A DNA stretch of 48,541 nucleotides from Aphanocapsa sp. GSE-SYN-MK-11-07L (GCA_019359715.1 JAHHGS010000097.1:1-48541); one strand, 5' to 3'; positions 1-8,421 are shown, numbered from the stretch's first letter. A program made the numbers and translations. Notes: a model not told the origin generated them from the letters alone.

Positions 1-1
1 G

Positions 2-151
2 ATTTTGGTCTTCTTGGCACTGTCCATACGTTTCCTGGGGGAGAGGTCAATTACTCAAAGTTTAGCGTTGCTTCAGAACATTAGTCCTAAGTACTTATAC
101 TCATTGCAAAAGTGGGATGCACTCCAGCCTATACTTCAAACAAGCTATTAG
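2..151 (+). CDS. C-terminal tail of an unidentified, possibly membrane, protein (partial)
   Basis: An open frame enters from the left edge and runs 49 codons to a TAG at 149-151. It starts with a hydrophobic stretch (ILVFLALSIRFLG) followed by a polar tail ending QTSY. Its stop overlaps the end of the convergent glycosyltransferase by 4 nt. In a polysaccharide locus a membrane protein such as a flippase or polymerase would fit, but nothing in the tail is diagnostic. A second frame from base 1 is also open for 27 codons, so the frame choice is uncertain. Confidence 0.4.
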   Translation: MLVFLALSIRFLGERSITQSLALLQNISPKYLYSLQKWDALQPILQTSY

Positions 152-1383
152 TTAATTATGCTACTGCATTTTACTCTTGCAGATAAAATAGTCTGATAAA
201 TCGCTAGGAGCGGTTCTCCTAAGCGATCGCTGTTGAAGCGTTTGAGCACGGTTTGCCGCGCTTGAAAGCCGATCGCTTGCCGCGCTTGGGGGCGATCGAC
301 TAGGTATTGCATGGCGTCAGCTAGGGCTGAAGCATCCCCAGGTGGAACCCCGTAGGCATCATAGTTGTGAGTAAATAACTCTGCTGCGCCGCCGGCTTGG
401 GCAACAATCACCGGCTTGCCGCAGGCCATGCCCTCCACAATCGATAGACCAAACGGTTCGGGTTGGGTGCTGGCGTGCACCACAATCTCTAAGCCGCGAT
501 AAACCTGGCTGACATTGGTTTGAAAGCCCAGAAAGTCTACTTTATCTTGAATTCCCAGTTGGACTGCTTGGGTTTGCAGGTCTGTTAACGACCACTGCGA
601 GCCGGTAGTTTGGTAAATTGGCCCACCAACAACGTAAAATTGGACGAGCGGGTCAGGCTTCTTACGCATCATCTGGGCGGCGGCAGCTAAAAACACAGTC
701 TGCCCTTTCCAGCAAGCAAAGGTAGCGACTAAGCCGATCCGAATCAGGTTTGGCGGCTCGGCTGGCTTGGATAGACTTTCAGTTCCAGCCGGAGAAAAGC
801 GATCGCAATCGACCGTGTTGTAAACCACTGCCAAGGGTAAGCGAGGCAAAATCGCTGCGGCATCTGTTGCCACCGATTTAGAAATGGCGATCCCTAACTT
901 GGCTGAACCACTTAGGTGACTGAGCAACTTAGCAACCAGGGGGCGAGAGCCATAGTAATCGTGAATGTGCCAGATGATCGGGATGTTGGCTGGACTAGCG
1001 AGGGACAGCAGAATATGGGTTTTAATTCCGTTGGAATGGATTAAATTTGGATCAATCGCTCGTAGGATTTGGCGGAGTCTGATCAGGTAATTAAAGAAAG
1101 CGGGCAGGGCGATCGCTAGCCTTAAAACCAGTCTGATCGTCCCTGTTAGTTTGCCTTGCCCTTTTAGCCCACTATCACCAGACTGACTAAGGCGATCGGG
1201 CAGGGGCAACACCTTGACCTCTACACCCAATTCCTCTGCCAAAGCTGTCAGGGAACCACCGCCACAGAGGAGTAAGCAGAGCTGCCAGTCGGGGCAAACT
1301 TGTCGGAGCGCCTTCAGATTAGCCAGCAAAACTCGCTCAGCTCCCCCCAGATCTCCAATCGGATTGATAAATAAAATCCGCAT
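148..1383 (-). CDS. Glycosyltransferase family 4 (GT-B fold)
   Basis: This 411-aa protein probably transfers a sugar from a nucleotide-sugar donor during surface polysaccharide assembly at the cytoplasmic membrane face. The N-terminus MRILFINPIGDLGGAERVLL is the usual GT4 opening with a Gly-Gly-Ala-Glu loop. The C-terminal half carries the family-1-type donor domain: GLVATFACWKGQ, then the E-x7-E region EPFGLSIVEGMACGKPVI with both glutamates present, followed by the GGAAEL loop. The ATG at 1383 has the expected start of the fold. It lies 92 bp downstream of a second GT4 gene on the same strand, so the two are probably cotranscribed. Donor and acceptor cannot be deduced. Confidence 0.9.
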   Translation of the reverse strand: MRILFINPIGDLGGAERVLLANLKALRQVCPDWQLCLLLCGGGSLTALAEELGVEVKVLPLPDRLSQSGDSGLKGQGKLTGTIRLVLRLAIALPAFFNYLIRLRQILRAIDPNLIHSNGIKTHILLSLASPANIPIIWHIHDYYGSRPLVAKLLSHLSGSAKLGIAISKSVATDAAAILPRLPLAVVYNTVDCDRFSPAGTESLSKPAEPPNLIRIGLVATFACWKGQTVFLAAAAQMMRKKPDPLVQFYVVGGPIYQTTGSQWSLTDLQTQAVQLGIQDKVDFLGFQTNVSQVYRGLEIVVHASTQPEPFGLSIVEGMACGKPVIVAQAGGAAELFTHNYDAYGVPPGDASALADAMQYLVDRPQARQAIGFQARQTVLKRFNSDRLGEPLLAIYQTILSARVKCSSIIN

Positions 1384-1475
1384 GACTTTAACCCACCCGC
1401 CTCTCCGAGATCATCATGTATTTGGAAATGCGGAGCGCTTTCAAACAGATCACGACAGATTACTGATCACTCAAC

Positions 1476-2639
1476 TTACTGATCACTTAACAAGTTTAAG
1501 TAAGTCTGAGCAATGGTAGCAGCATGGGCTGACCAAGCATATTTTTCTGCCTGCTGTTGTCGGAGGGGCGCAATCGGCGCTAAGGCTGGCTCGATTAAGA
1601 ATTGCTCTAGTTGAGCAACCCAAGCCGGTATGTCACCGAGGGGACAATAGGCGATCGCGCTGCCCCCCACTTCTCGCAAGACGGGTAAATCACTGGCCAC
1701 AACTAGCGCACCGCAGGCTAAGGCTTCAACGATCGGTAGCCCAAACCCCTCCGCTTGGCTGGTCAGTAAAACTGCGCTGGCTTGCCGATAGAGCGCCGCA
1801 AGCTGAAGCCGATCTAAGTCATGCAAATGCAAAATGCTGGTGCCGATCCCTAACTGGCTGATTTGCTGCTGCTGGGCCGCTGTCCAGTCGCCGCCAACTT
1901 TAACCAAGCTCAGCCTGGGCTGGCGCGATCGCAGCCCAGCAAAAATCTCCAATAGCAAATCAATCCGCTTGCGGGGAATGCAACTGCCAACGTGCAAAAG
2001 AAAGGGCTGTGGGGGTAATCCGGCGATCGCCAAGTCGGGCTGGGGGTGAACCGAAAACTCCTCGGCAATCCCCAAGGGAGCATGAATCAACCGCGCCGGA
2101 TCAACTAAGCGGTAGTGCTCAAGCTGTTGCCGAATCGCCACAGTGGAATAAAAAATGACAGCCGCTTGCTGAAGACCGGTTAAAATTCGGTTTGCCAACG
2201 CTTTGTACCAAGCTGGGCGTGGCTCTTGGGCTGGCTCGACTAAAGACCGGAAGGCATCAATGTCCTGGCAGTAAACCCCCGTTCGTTCAGGCGGCAAGAC
2301 GTGGACAAGTTGAGCATAGGTGTGATCGCTGACATGAAACAGATCAAACTGCTGCTTTTGGGAGCGCAGATAGCGGGGGTAGTCCCAAAACCGGTTCAGC
2401 AGCCGATCGCCATTAAAAGCGCTGTGTTTATTTGCAAAGCCTGGAATCCGCTGGCAGCGGCGGACAAATTGAGGACAAATCTGACTGGCTACCAGGGTTT
2501 GCCGATGATCGCTCTGCAAGTGCTGTAAGAGCATTTGAGCACACAGATCCATACTCGGCCAGCCTTCTTCTGGATAGTCAAACAGGACTGCAAGCCGGGC
2601 AGGCAGCACACAGGATGCTTCTATACTTGAATCCTTCAA
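1476..2639 (-). CDS. Glycosyltransferase family 4 (mannosyltransferase-like)
   Basis: A 387-aa GT-B enzyme. The donor domain shows FLLHVGSCIPRKRIDLLLEIF, then LYRQASAVLLTSQAEGFGLPIVEALACGALVVASD with the conserved E-x7-E pair, then a VGGSAI loop. These are typical of GT4 enzymes that add mannose or related sugars. The frame opens with TTG at 2639; a GTG lies ten codons in. Neither has a convincing ribosome binding site, so the start is uncertain. It is divergent from the GDP-mannose dehydratase and upstream of the other GT4, suggesting use of a GDP-linked deoxyhexose or mannose donor. That donor link is inference from position. Confidence 0.87.
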   Translation of the reverse strand: MKDSSIEASCVLPARLAVLFDYPEEGWPSMDLCAQMLLQHLQSDHRQTLVASQICPQFVRRCQRIPGFANKHSAFNGDRLLNRFWDYPRYLRSQKQQFDLFHVSDHTYAQLVHVLPPERTGVYCQDIDAFRSLVEPAQEPRPAWYKALANRILTGLQQAAVIFYSTVAIRQQLEHYRLVDPARLIHAPLGIAEEFSVHPQPDLAIAGLPPQPFLLHVGSCIPRKRIDLLLEIFAGLRSRQPRLSLVKVGGDWTAAQQQQISQLGIGTSILHLHDLDRLQLAALYRQASAVLLTSQAEGFGLPIVEALACGALVVASDLPVLREVGGSAIAYCPLGDIPAWVAQLEQFLIEPALAPIAPLRQQQAEKYAWSAHAATIAQTYLNLLSDQ

Positions 2640-2664
2640 TTTAATCCCACCAATTTAATCCCAC
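2637..2664. repeat. Tandem 14-bp repeat in a divergent promoter region
   Basis: CAATTTAATCCCAC occurs twice head to tail (2637-2650 and 2651-2664) between the TTG-initiated glycosyltransferase and the divergent dehydratase gene. It could be a paired operator or a recent duplication; nothing else supports either reading. Confidence 0.6.
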
Positions 2665-2718
2665 CTCCCGATTCTCGGTAAACTGGAGTCGTTAAGGCAA
2701 GTAGGAGAGGCCGAATAG

Positions 2719-3675
2719 ATGGCTACAACAGCCTTAATTTGCGGAATTTCTGGGCAAGATGGCGGCTATTTAGCCCAACTGCTACTCCAGCAGGGATACA
2801 CCGTCTACGGTACGTCTAGAGATGCTCAGGTGTCCAGTTTTCAAAATTTGGGCCGCTTAGGAATTCGTGAGCAAGTGCAGGTGCTCTCAATGGCCCTGAA
2901 TGACTTCCGCAGCGTCTTGCAGGTGATTGATAAAGTGCAGCCGGAGCAAATTTATAATCTGGCTGGGCAAACTTCGGTCGGGCTGTCCTTTGAGCAGCCG
3001 GTAGAAACGATGGAAAGCATCACCGTTGGTACTCTGAATCTGCTGGAAGCGATTCGATTTAGCAAAGCTAACATTAAGCTTTATAACGCTGGCTCCAGCG
3101 AATGTTTTGGCAATACCGGCGATCGCGCCGCCGATGAAACCACCCCTTTTCGCCCCCGCAGTCCCTATGCTGTCGCCAAAGCCGCCGCCTTCTGGGAAGT
3201 TGCCAACTATCGGGAAGCCTATAACCTGTTTGCCTGCTCCGGTATTTTGTTTAACCATGAGTCACCCCTGCGCCCGCAACGATTCGTGACCCAAAAAATT
3301 GTCAAAGCCGCCTGTCGAATTGCCCACGGAGTCAACGAGAAGCTGTATTTGGGAAACCTGTCAGTGCGGCGAGATTGGGGCTGGGCCCCAGAGTATGTCC
3401 AGGCCATGTATCGGATGCTGCAACAGTCCCAGCCCGACGACTACGTGATTGCCACGGGTAAAACCCATAGCCTAGAAGACTTTGTGGCAGAGGTATTTAG
3501 CAGTTTGAATTTAAACTGGCAAGACCATGTGGTGACGGATTTGAGTCTGCTCCGCCCAACGGACATTGCCGAAAGTCGAGCCAACCCAAGCAAGGCCAAG
3601 CAGCAGTTGGACTGGCAAGCGCGCTACCAAATGCCAGACATTGCCCGTGGCATGATTGAAGCAGCCGAAGCCTAA
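2719..3675 (+). CDS. gmd: GDP-mannose 4,6-dehydratase family (SDR)
   Basis: An extended short-chain dehydrogenase/reductase of 318 aa, predicted to convert GDP-mannose to GDP-4-keto-6-deoxymannose, the precursor of GDP-fucose or GDP-rhamnose. The N-terminus ALICGISGQDGGYLAQLLL carries the GxxGxxG NAD(P) loop in the form typical of Gmd. NAGSSECFG supplies the active-site Ser region and YAVAK the catalytic Tyr/Lys pair. LFNHESPLRP, RRDWGWAPEYV and the C-terminal LRPTDI region are also Gmd-like. It is slightly shorter than many bacterial Gmd proteins. It is divergent from two glycosyltransferase genes and likely feeds them. A reductase-type paralogue cannot be fully excluded. Confidence 0.88.
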   Translation: MATTALICGISGQDGGYLAQLLLQQGYTVYGTSRDAQVSSFQNLGRLGIREQVQVLSMALNDFRSVLQVIDKVQPEQIYNLAGQTSVGLSFEQPVETMESITVGTLNLLEAIRFSKANIKLYNAGSSECFGNTGDRAADETTPFRPRSPYAVAKAAAFWEVANYREAYNLFACSGILFNHESPLRPQRFVTQKIVKAACRIAHGVNEKLYLGNLSVRRDWGWAPEYVQAMYRMLQQSQPDDYVIATGKTHSLEDFVAEVFSSLNLNWQDHVVTDLSLLRPTDIAESRANPSKAKQQLDWQARYQMPDIARGMIEAAEA

Positions 3676-3847
3676 ACAGTCGATAACCATTGCAGAATGG
3701 CCAACAAAACTTGATAATTTTAATAGTCAGCTAAATCAGTCGCTAAAAAGTCAATGGTTTGCAGGCTAGAAATAGAAATTGTAATACTGCCAGAGCGACG
3801 GCTCTTACTTAAATTATCTAAATAGGCATTTTTCAGGAGGTTATCTG

Positions 3848-4294
3848 ATGTTCGGTCTGGTTAAAAAACTGTTCGGCGGTATTCTAGCCTTCATTGGCAG
3901 CATTTTCAGCTTCGGCAAAAAAGACAAAAAAATTGCCCCTGCCAAAGAATCTTTAGAGTCTAAAGTGGTTGAGGCTAAACCTCCGGCCCCAGAAAATAAA
4001 AAACAGCCCAAAGCTAAAAAGCAGGCAAAGCCAGAAGCTGCTTTTTTCCTGGAAGCAGAAGACGCACGCGGCTATACATCAGCCAATGGCAAGTCGGCTG
4101 CTAATCCCCAAAAAGCTAAAAAAGAAGCTGCTGTGGCATCGACGACCGCCTCGGCTCTCAACCTGCCTGCCCCAACGGTGAGCAGCGCCCCTGCTGAAGC
4201 GGCATCTCCGTTTGTCAAATTTGCTCGCCGTCGGCCAGGAGCTAATATGAGTGCTTTCTTAGATATGGCCAAGCAAGTCAAAACCTCTAACTGA
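3848..4294 (+). CDS. Conserved cyanobacterial hypothetical, membrane-active N-terminus and basic/disordered body
   Basis: A 148-aa protein behind a strong ribosome binding site (CAGGAGG, 3834-3840). Residues 1-22 form an amphipathic or hydrophobic helix (MFGLVKKLFGGILAFIGSIF). A long Lys/Ala/Pro-rich low-complexity segment follows, and a short conserved-looking C-terminus reads FARRRPGANMSAFLDMAKQ. I recall similar proteins in other cyanobacteria but know no function. The layout suggests a membrane-associated adaptor with a disordered linker; this is inference only. A strong hairpin terminator follows. Confidence 0.8.
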   Translation: MFGLVKKLFGGILAFIGSIFSFGKKDKKIAPAKESLESKVVEAKPPAPENKKQPKAKKQAKPEAAFFLEAEDARGYTSANGKSAANPQKAKKEAAVASTTASALNLPAPTVSSAPAEAASPFVKFARRRPGANMSAFLDMAKQVKTSN

Positions 4295-4336
4295 GATTTG
4301 AGATCAGTATCGGTAGATTAGCTAAGTCTTTGAGAC

Positions 4337-4374
4337 GCAATAAAGCCTCGCTCCTCGGAGCGAGGCTTTATTGC
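4337..4374 (+). terminator. Strong hairpin downstream of the 148-aa gene
   Basis: A perfect 18-bp inverted repeat (4337-4354 / 4357-4374) has only two unpaired bases at its tip and lies 43 nt after the stop. The T-run after the stem is weak, but the stem is very stable and suits a transcript end or 3' stabilising element. Confidence 0.75.
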
Positions 4375-4495
4375 AGTTAACAGATTTTTAGGCACACCGT
4401 TCAGCCTGACTAGAGCAGTGTAGTTTGCAGGCTCCTCGACTCTACGGTTCGTGCCCTCACTGTATAATTTTTCGTCTGTAGTGTAAGTAAGCAAA

Positions 4496-5542
4496 ATGGC
4501 GAAAGTATCCCCTCCCTCAAGCCCGCTCGATCCTTCGGTTGAAGATGCGCTTAGAGATTTAACTCTCCAGTTGCCTAACCCCGAAGACGACAAAATTACA
4601 GAACCAGACTTCTTGGCTCAGGTAGAGACGGCTTGGTTAGTCTGCGATCGCTTTGATCTGCAAACCGACATCTGGCGGGGCAGAATTTTGCGGGCCGTCC
4701 GCGATCGCGAAAAAGCCCAAGGCGAAGGGCGGGGCAGTGGTTTCTTGAACTGGCTGCAAGATCGCGATATTAGTAAGACGCAAGCCTATAGTTGGATCGA
4801 ACTTGCCAACAGCGCCGATACCTTACTTCAAGATGGGCAGCTCGACGCAGCCGCCCTCAACTGCTTTAGCAAAGCCGCTTTTGTTGCCACAGCCCAGGCC
4901 GATCCAGAAGTGCAGCAAATGGTGACAGAAGCCGCCTGCCGAGGCGATCGGATCACTCGTCGGGAAGTGCGTCAACTGGATGACGAGTGGACGGCCATGT
5001 CTTCAGAGCTAGTTCCCACCGTGATCAAGGAAAAAGCAGCGAGCAATACCATTCCTAGTCGTTACTTGGCTCCCTTCGTGCGGGAGCTAGAAAAACTGCC
5101 CAGTTCCCACCAAACCGTGTTTCAGGAAGAGCTAGTCGCTAGTCCAGACGTAGACACGCTCAAGCAAGCGACGGCTGAGGCCCGCTACTTGGCTCGCTAT
5201 TTGCAGTCGGCGAGTCAAGTCCAAGCCCTCGACCAAAACCCAATTAACCTAGAACAAGCCCTGGAAGAAGCCCTCCGTTTAGGCTGCCTGAACACGGCTG
5301 CTGACTTGGTTAACCAAGCAGCTCTGCTGGAACAAACGATCGCCAAGCTCTACACCACCTGGAAGCGCCTGGGCACCCTGACCGATCAGCTTGAGGAGGC
5401 GACGGGGGCCAGTACCCCGCAACTGCGATCGCTGCTGAAGGCGCTGGCCGGTTTAGCAACTGAAGTTGTTGAGGTGCAACTGGGCGAGGGTGAGCGAGGG
5501 CGATTAATTCGACTCAAAATCTTGCCAGAAGAAGAAATCTAA
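4496..5542 (+). CDS. Cyanobacterial hypothetical, mostly helical, possible DNA/RNA-associated regulator
   Basis: A 348-aa soluble, Glu/Ala/Leu-rich and predicted largely helical protein. Residues 50-105 (WLVCDRFDLQTDIWRGRILRAV through FLNWLQDRDISKTQAYSWIELA) resemble DUF3102-like or helix-turn-helix segments in phage and ParB-type proteins. The remainder has long helices compatible with coiled coils and ends in a basic/acidic tail. An ATG at 4496 follows a possible -10 box TATAAT at 4463-4468. It stands alone between two hairpin-rich intergenic regions. Function unknown; the DUF3102 resemblance is a weak visual match. Confidence 0.8.
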   Translation: MAKVSPPSSPLDPSVEDALRDLTLQLPNPEDDKITEPDFLAQVETAWLVCDRFDLQTDIWRGRILRAVRDREKAQGEGRGSGFLNWLQDRDISKTQAYSWIELANSADTLLQDGQLDAAALNCFSKAAFVATAQADPEVQQMVTEAACRGDRITRREVRQLDDEWTAMSSELVPTVIKEKAASNTIPSRYLAPFVRELEKLPSSHQTVFQEELVASPDVDTLKQATAEARYLARYLQSASQVQALDQNPINLEQALEEALRLGCLNTAADLVNQAALLEQTIAKLYTTWKRLGTLTDQLEEATGASTPQLRSLLKALAGLATEVVEVQLGEGERGRLIRLKILPEEEI

Positions 5543-5604
5543 GGATCTATCTTTAGAGAGTTGTTACTCGTTGTCAGAAGGTTGAAGACACGCTGCATGA
5601 ACTG

Positions 5605-5624
5605 CAACTTGTTATAACAAGTTG
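5605..5624. promoter_or_regulatory. Perfect 20-bp palindrome (operator-like site, copy 1)
   Basis: CAACTTGTTATAACAAGTTG is a perfect inverted repeat with no spacer. Its core differs at only two symmetric positions from a palindrome at 41838-41855 upstream of a glutamine-synthetase-like gene. Symmetric change at both half-sites is what a dimeric repressor site would show. The binding protein is unknown; GntR- or LacI-type dimers are possible. Confidence 0.65.
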
Positions 5625-5798
5625 TGTATTTGTCGCATTTCGATGCAAGTCCTACGCAAAAGACTAGTGTTTTCACTGATGGGGAATCGGTCGGTCGCCT
5701 GCCATCATGTTTTTAGATGAAACGACTTCCCTGTTAGATGACAAACTATCGATGAGGTTTCATCGCCCATCGATTTCTGCTCAACACCGGGGGGTGGG

Positions 5799-5834
5799 TG
5801 TGGGCAATTCTGTTCGCAGAATCACCTGCCCGCA
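5799..5834 (+). other. Folded element with UUCG-capped hairpin
   Basis: An 8-bp stem (5799-5806 with 5827-5834, one G-T pair), a four-base 3' bulge (CACC), then a 6-bp stem (5807-5812 with 5817-5822) closed by TTCG. A T-run follows at 5845-5849. It may be a transcription terminator for the upstream gene or part of a small structured RNA. No gene overlaps it convincingly. Confidence 0.5.
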
Positions 5835-5918
5835 TCTCCTCCCTTTTTCGTATGATTCCCTAATAAGTACAATTTTTACTGTTCCCTTTTTTATTGTGCT
5901 CTTTTAAGTGTTCCCTGT

Positions 5919-5973
5919 GCCTGGCTCAATGTGTGTTTAAGATCCCTGATTTCGCCTGGCTCAATGTGTGTTT
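5919..5973 (+). repeat. Two 20-bp direct repeats, 35 bp apart (start to start)
   Basis: GCCTGGCTCAATGTGTGTTT is present exactly at 5919-5938 and again at 5954-5973. Each copy is preceded within about 10 bases by CCCTG. They lie about 145 bp upstream of the molybdopterin oxidoreductase start. They could be binding sites for an activator, or the scar of a small duplication. Confidence 0.7.
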
Positions 5974-6082
5974 GGATAACTGAAAACTTAATTTAAGCAA
6001 ACGTCTGGAGATTGATTCCGGGGGGCAAGATTGACCAAGAGTTTTGACTTAAAGCATTTTCAGAACCGTTGATTTTAATTAG

Positions 6083-6112
6083 ATTGGGATAGTGCGATCG
6101 CTCTATCCCAAT
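6083..6112 (+). promoter_or_regulatory. Hairpin plus T-rich tail directly abutting a start codon
   Basis: ATTGGGATAG (6083-6092) pairs perfectly with CTATCCCAAT (6103-6112) around a 10-base loop containing a HIP1 octamer. The sequence TTTTCTT follows, then the ATG at 6119. It looks like an intrinsic terminator or attenuator placed inside the leader, occupying the place where a ribosome binding site would be. Confidence 0.6.
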
Positions 6113-6118
6113 TTTCTT

Positions 6119-6934
6119 ATGACCGATGATTCTTCGCCTGACTCAATTGGCTCTAAATCAATTGATCTCGATCCGGTTAATTCCGATCCGGTTAATCCCG
6201 ATCCCAGCCATCAAGCCGATTCAGTTGTCAGTCGGCGGCGTTTTTTACAAGTGGCTCAGATTGGTGGGGCTGGGGCAGTCCTGGCAGGCTGTGCCCCAGG
6301 TGGTCTAGAAGCAGTCATCCATCAAGTCTGGCAACCTGTGAATCAAACCGTCGGTGAGCTGATTTTTGACCCTCAAAAACTAGCACCAGAATTTCCTGAG
6401 AGTGCGATTCAGCCGCAGGCCCTGCTAACCAACGATAGTCAAACCAACCGAGGATTACAAACACCCCTGCTAGATCCGCAAACCTACCGCTTAGAAATTA
6501 CTGGCGATGTTGCCCACCCCCAAATCTTGAGCCTGGCTCAACTGCAAGCTCTGCCCGTCAAAACGATGACGATTCGCCATGTTTGTGTGGAAGGATGGGC
6601 AGCCGTTGTCCAGTGGACAGGCCTACCGCTCCAGGCGATCGCCCAGTTAGTCCAACCCCAGGCAAGCGTTCGCTACGTCTACTTCGTCTCGGCGGATGGC
6701 TACTACGAAAGTTGGGACTTAGCCTCGGCTCTGCATCCCCAAACCTTGCTGGCTTACAGGATGAATGGTGGTTTGTTACCGCGAGAAAACGGTGCGCCAA
6801 TTCGTCTGGCTTCACCGATCAAGTTGGGCTACAAGCTCAGCAAGTGGGTCGTTGCCCTAGCGTTTTTGAGCAATTTACCGCACCGCCAAGGCTACTGGGA
6901 AGACCAAGGCTACGAATGGTATGCCGGGCTTTAA
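6119..6934 (+). CDS. Tat-exported molybdopterin-dependent oxidoreductase (sulfite-oxidase superfamily)
   Basis: A 271-aa enzyme from the ATG at 6119; a GTG at 6092 in the same frame lies inside a hairpin and is less likely. The N-terminal region has a twin-arginine motif (SRRRFLQVAQIGGAG) followed by a lipobox-like LAGC, implying export of folded protein, perhaps as a lipoprotein. The oxidoreductase domain has IRHVCVEGWAAVVQWTG, whose Cys is the expected molybdenum ligand, then the family's YYESWDL and PIRLASPIKLGYK segments. Related proteins include YedY/MsrP-like and SorA-like enzymes. The substrate cannot be read from sequence. No heme subunit is adjacent. The leader hairpin suggests conditional expression. 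Confidence 0.87.
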   Translation: MTDDSSPDSIGSKSIDLDPVNSDPVNPDPSHQADSVVSRRRFLQVAQIGGAGAVLAGCAPGGLEAVIHQVWQPVNQTVGELIFDPQKLAPEFPESAIQPQALLTNDSQTNRGLQTPLLDPQTYRLEITGDVAHPQILSLAQLQALPVKTMTIRHVCVEGWAAVVQWTGLPLQAIAQLVQPQASVRYVYFVSADGYYESWDLASALHPQTLLAYRMNGGLLPRENGAPIRLASPIKLGYKLSKWVVALAFLSNLPHRQGYWEDQGYEWYAGL

Positions 6935-6969
6935 GCCGCTGAGATTTAAGTCGGGATTTTGAAGGATAA

Positions 6970-8421
6970 CTATAACGAATTTGTGATCACTACCCGGAGA
7001 TAAATTGTAAAAGTGCTGCCCTGACTGGGTTTGGATCGAACCGTGATGCTGCCCCCCATCCCTTCAACTAAGGTTTTGACAATCGCCAGCCCCAGGCCAT
7101 GTCCACCCGTACTGCGGGTACGAGATTCGTCCACCCGGTAGAAGCGCTCAAAAATCCGGCTTTGGTCAGGCAACGGAATCCCAATCCCGCGATCGCAGAC
7201 TTGAATCACTGCCTGCTCATCAATTTGGCTTAGCTTGAGCAAAATTGGCTGGTCGGGTTCAGAGTATTTGACTGCATTATCGATCAGGTTAATTAAGACC
7301 TGTTTTAAGCGATCGCGATCGGCGATCGCGGTAATTTCAGCCGCTTCAGTAACGGTGATTTGGCGCGCTCCCACCTGTTGAGCCATGTCCGTTGCTTCTG
7401 CCACAAGGTCATTCAGAACAACGGGCTTGAGCTGAAAATACATGTGGCCGCTATCGGAACGGGCTAAATCGAGCAGATCTTGGAGCATCCGCACCGTCCG
7501 GTCTGCCTCGGCAGCGGCTGTGGAAAGGGCTTCTCGCTGATAGTCATTTAAGTTAGGACTGCGGCGGAGCAAGCTTTGCAGGTAGCCTACCACCACCGTC
7601 AGCGGCGTACGGAGTTCATGGGAAACATCGCTGACAAACTGGCGCTGCTGTTCTTGGGCATCGGCCAGGCGAGACAGCATCATGTTAAACGCCTGGGTCA
7701 GCGCCCGGACTTCGCTGGGGGCGTGGCTGAGTTGGAGTTTAGCCGTCCGTAACTCTGTAGCCGAGATGATCCCAGCCATCCGGCTCATCTCTTTGAGCGG
7801 ATGCAGGGAGCGGCGAATTCGGAGGGCGATCGCGCTCATCATTCCCCCGATCGCTAAAACACAGACAATCGCCAAACTCTGCATGGCAGCATAAAACTGA
7901 CGCTGATCGGCGGTCACATCCTGGGCCATATAGACATTGCCCAGCAGTTTGCCTTTGAGTCTAATCGGACTCTCGTACAAAATTAGGTAGCGATCGCCCA
8001 CCCGATAGACTTGGGGTTTGAGCGGCATTTCAGCCAAAGACATTAATTCTTCAGCGGCGCTAGAGGAAGAATCGAGACTAATAGACCGAGCAAGGAGCTG
8101 ACCGTCTAACCCTTTGACCCAGATCAAGAGTTGCGGAATCGACACATTATCAATTGTCTTTTGCAGCCCAGCTTTGACGGGCAGCATGTCGCTGTAAAGC
8201 TCAACGTCGCGGGGAAAGCGGGTGGCAATATATTCAACGTGCTGCTGGTGAGTGACAATCAACACCTGCTGCATTTTCCAGCCCGTCCAAACCGCAAGAC
8301 TACCCAAGCCCAAAACCGCCAGCACTGCAATTTCCGCTGTCAGGCGAAATTGCAGGGAGGATATATCGAGTGATTTAGGCAGATGACAGATGGCTGCCCG
8401 AAGTTTGCGGTTCAATGGCAT
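6970..8421 (-). CDS. Membrane sensor histidine kinase with HAMP domain
   Basis: A 483-aa kinase with one transmembrane helix near residues 28-50, an extracytoplasmic sensor of about 130 residues, a second helix (SLAIVCVLAIGGMMSAIAL) and a HAMP linker. The HisKA phosphoacceptor box is FVSDVSHELRTPLTVVVGYLQSL. The ATPase domain has the N box LINLIDNAVKYS, G1 DRGIGIP and G2 GGHGLGLAIV, all intact, so it should be active. No response regulator gene is adjacent, making it an orphan here. It resembles the cyanobacterial kinase group that includes the manganese sensor ManS, but I cannot assign a signal. It is transcribed divergently from def. Confidence 0.92.
   Translation of the reverse strand: MPLNRKLRAAICHLPKSLDISSLQFRLTAEIAVLAVLGLGSLAVWTGWKMQQVLIVTHQQHVEYIATRFPRDVELYSDMLPVKAGLQKTIDNVSIPQLLIWVKGLDGQLLARSISLDSSSSAAEELMSLAEMPLKPQVYRVGDRYLILYESPIRLKGKLLGNVYMAQDVTADQRQFYAAMQSLAIVCVLAIGGMMSAIALRIRRSLHPLKEMSRMAGIISATELRTAKLQLSHAPSEVRALTQAFNMMLSRLADAQEQQRQFVSDVSHELRTPLTVVVGYLQSLLRRSPNLNDYQREALSTAAAEADRTVRMLQDLLDLARSDSGHMYFQLKPVVLNDLVAEATDMAQQVGARQITVTEAAEITAIADRDRLKQVLINLIDNAVKYSEPDQPILLKLSQIDEQAVIQVCDRGIGIPLPDQSRIFERFYRVDESRTRSTGGHGLGLAIVKTLVEGMGGSITVRSKPSQGSTFTIYLRVVITNSL

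Noticed and set aside
1-84. Open frame 1 at the left edge (ends TAG 82-84)
   Set aside because: It is shorter than the 49-codon frame starting at base 2 and less protein-like, so the other frame was preferred.
5707-5907. 66-codon frame MFLDETTSLL...
   Set aside because: It runs through the palindromic and UUCG-hairpin sequences, has no ribosome binding site and no protein-like composition. The DNA is better explained as non-coding structure.
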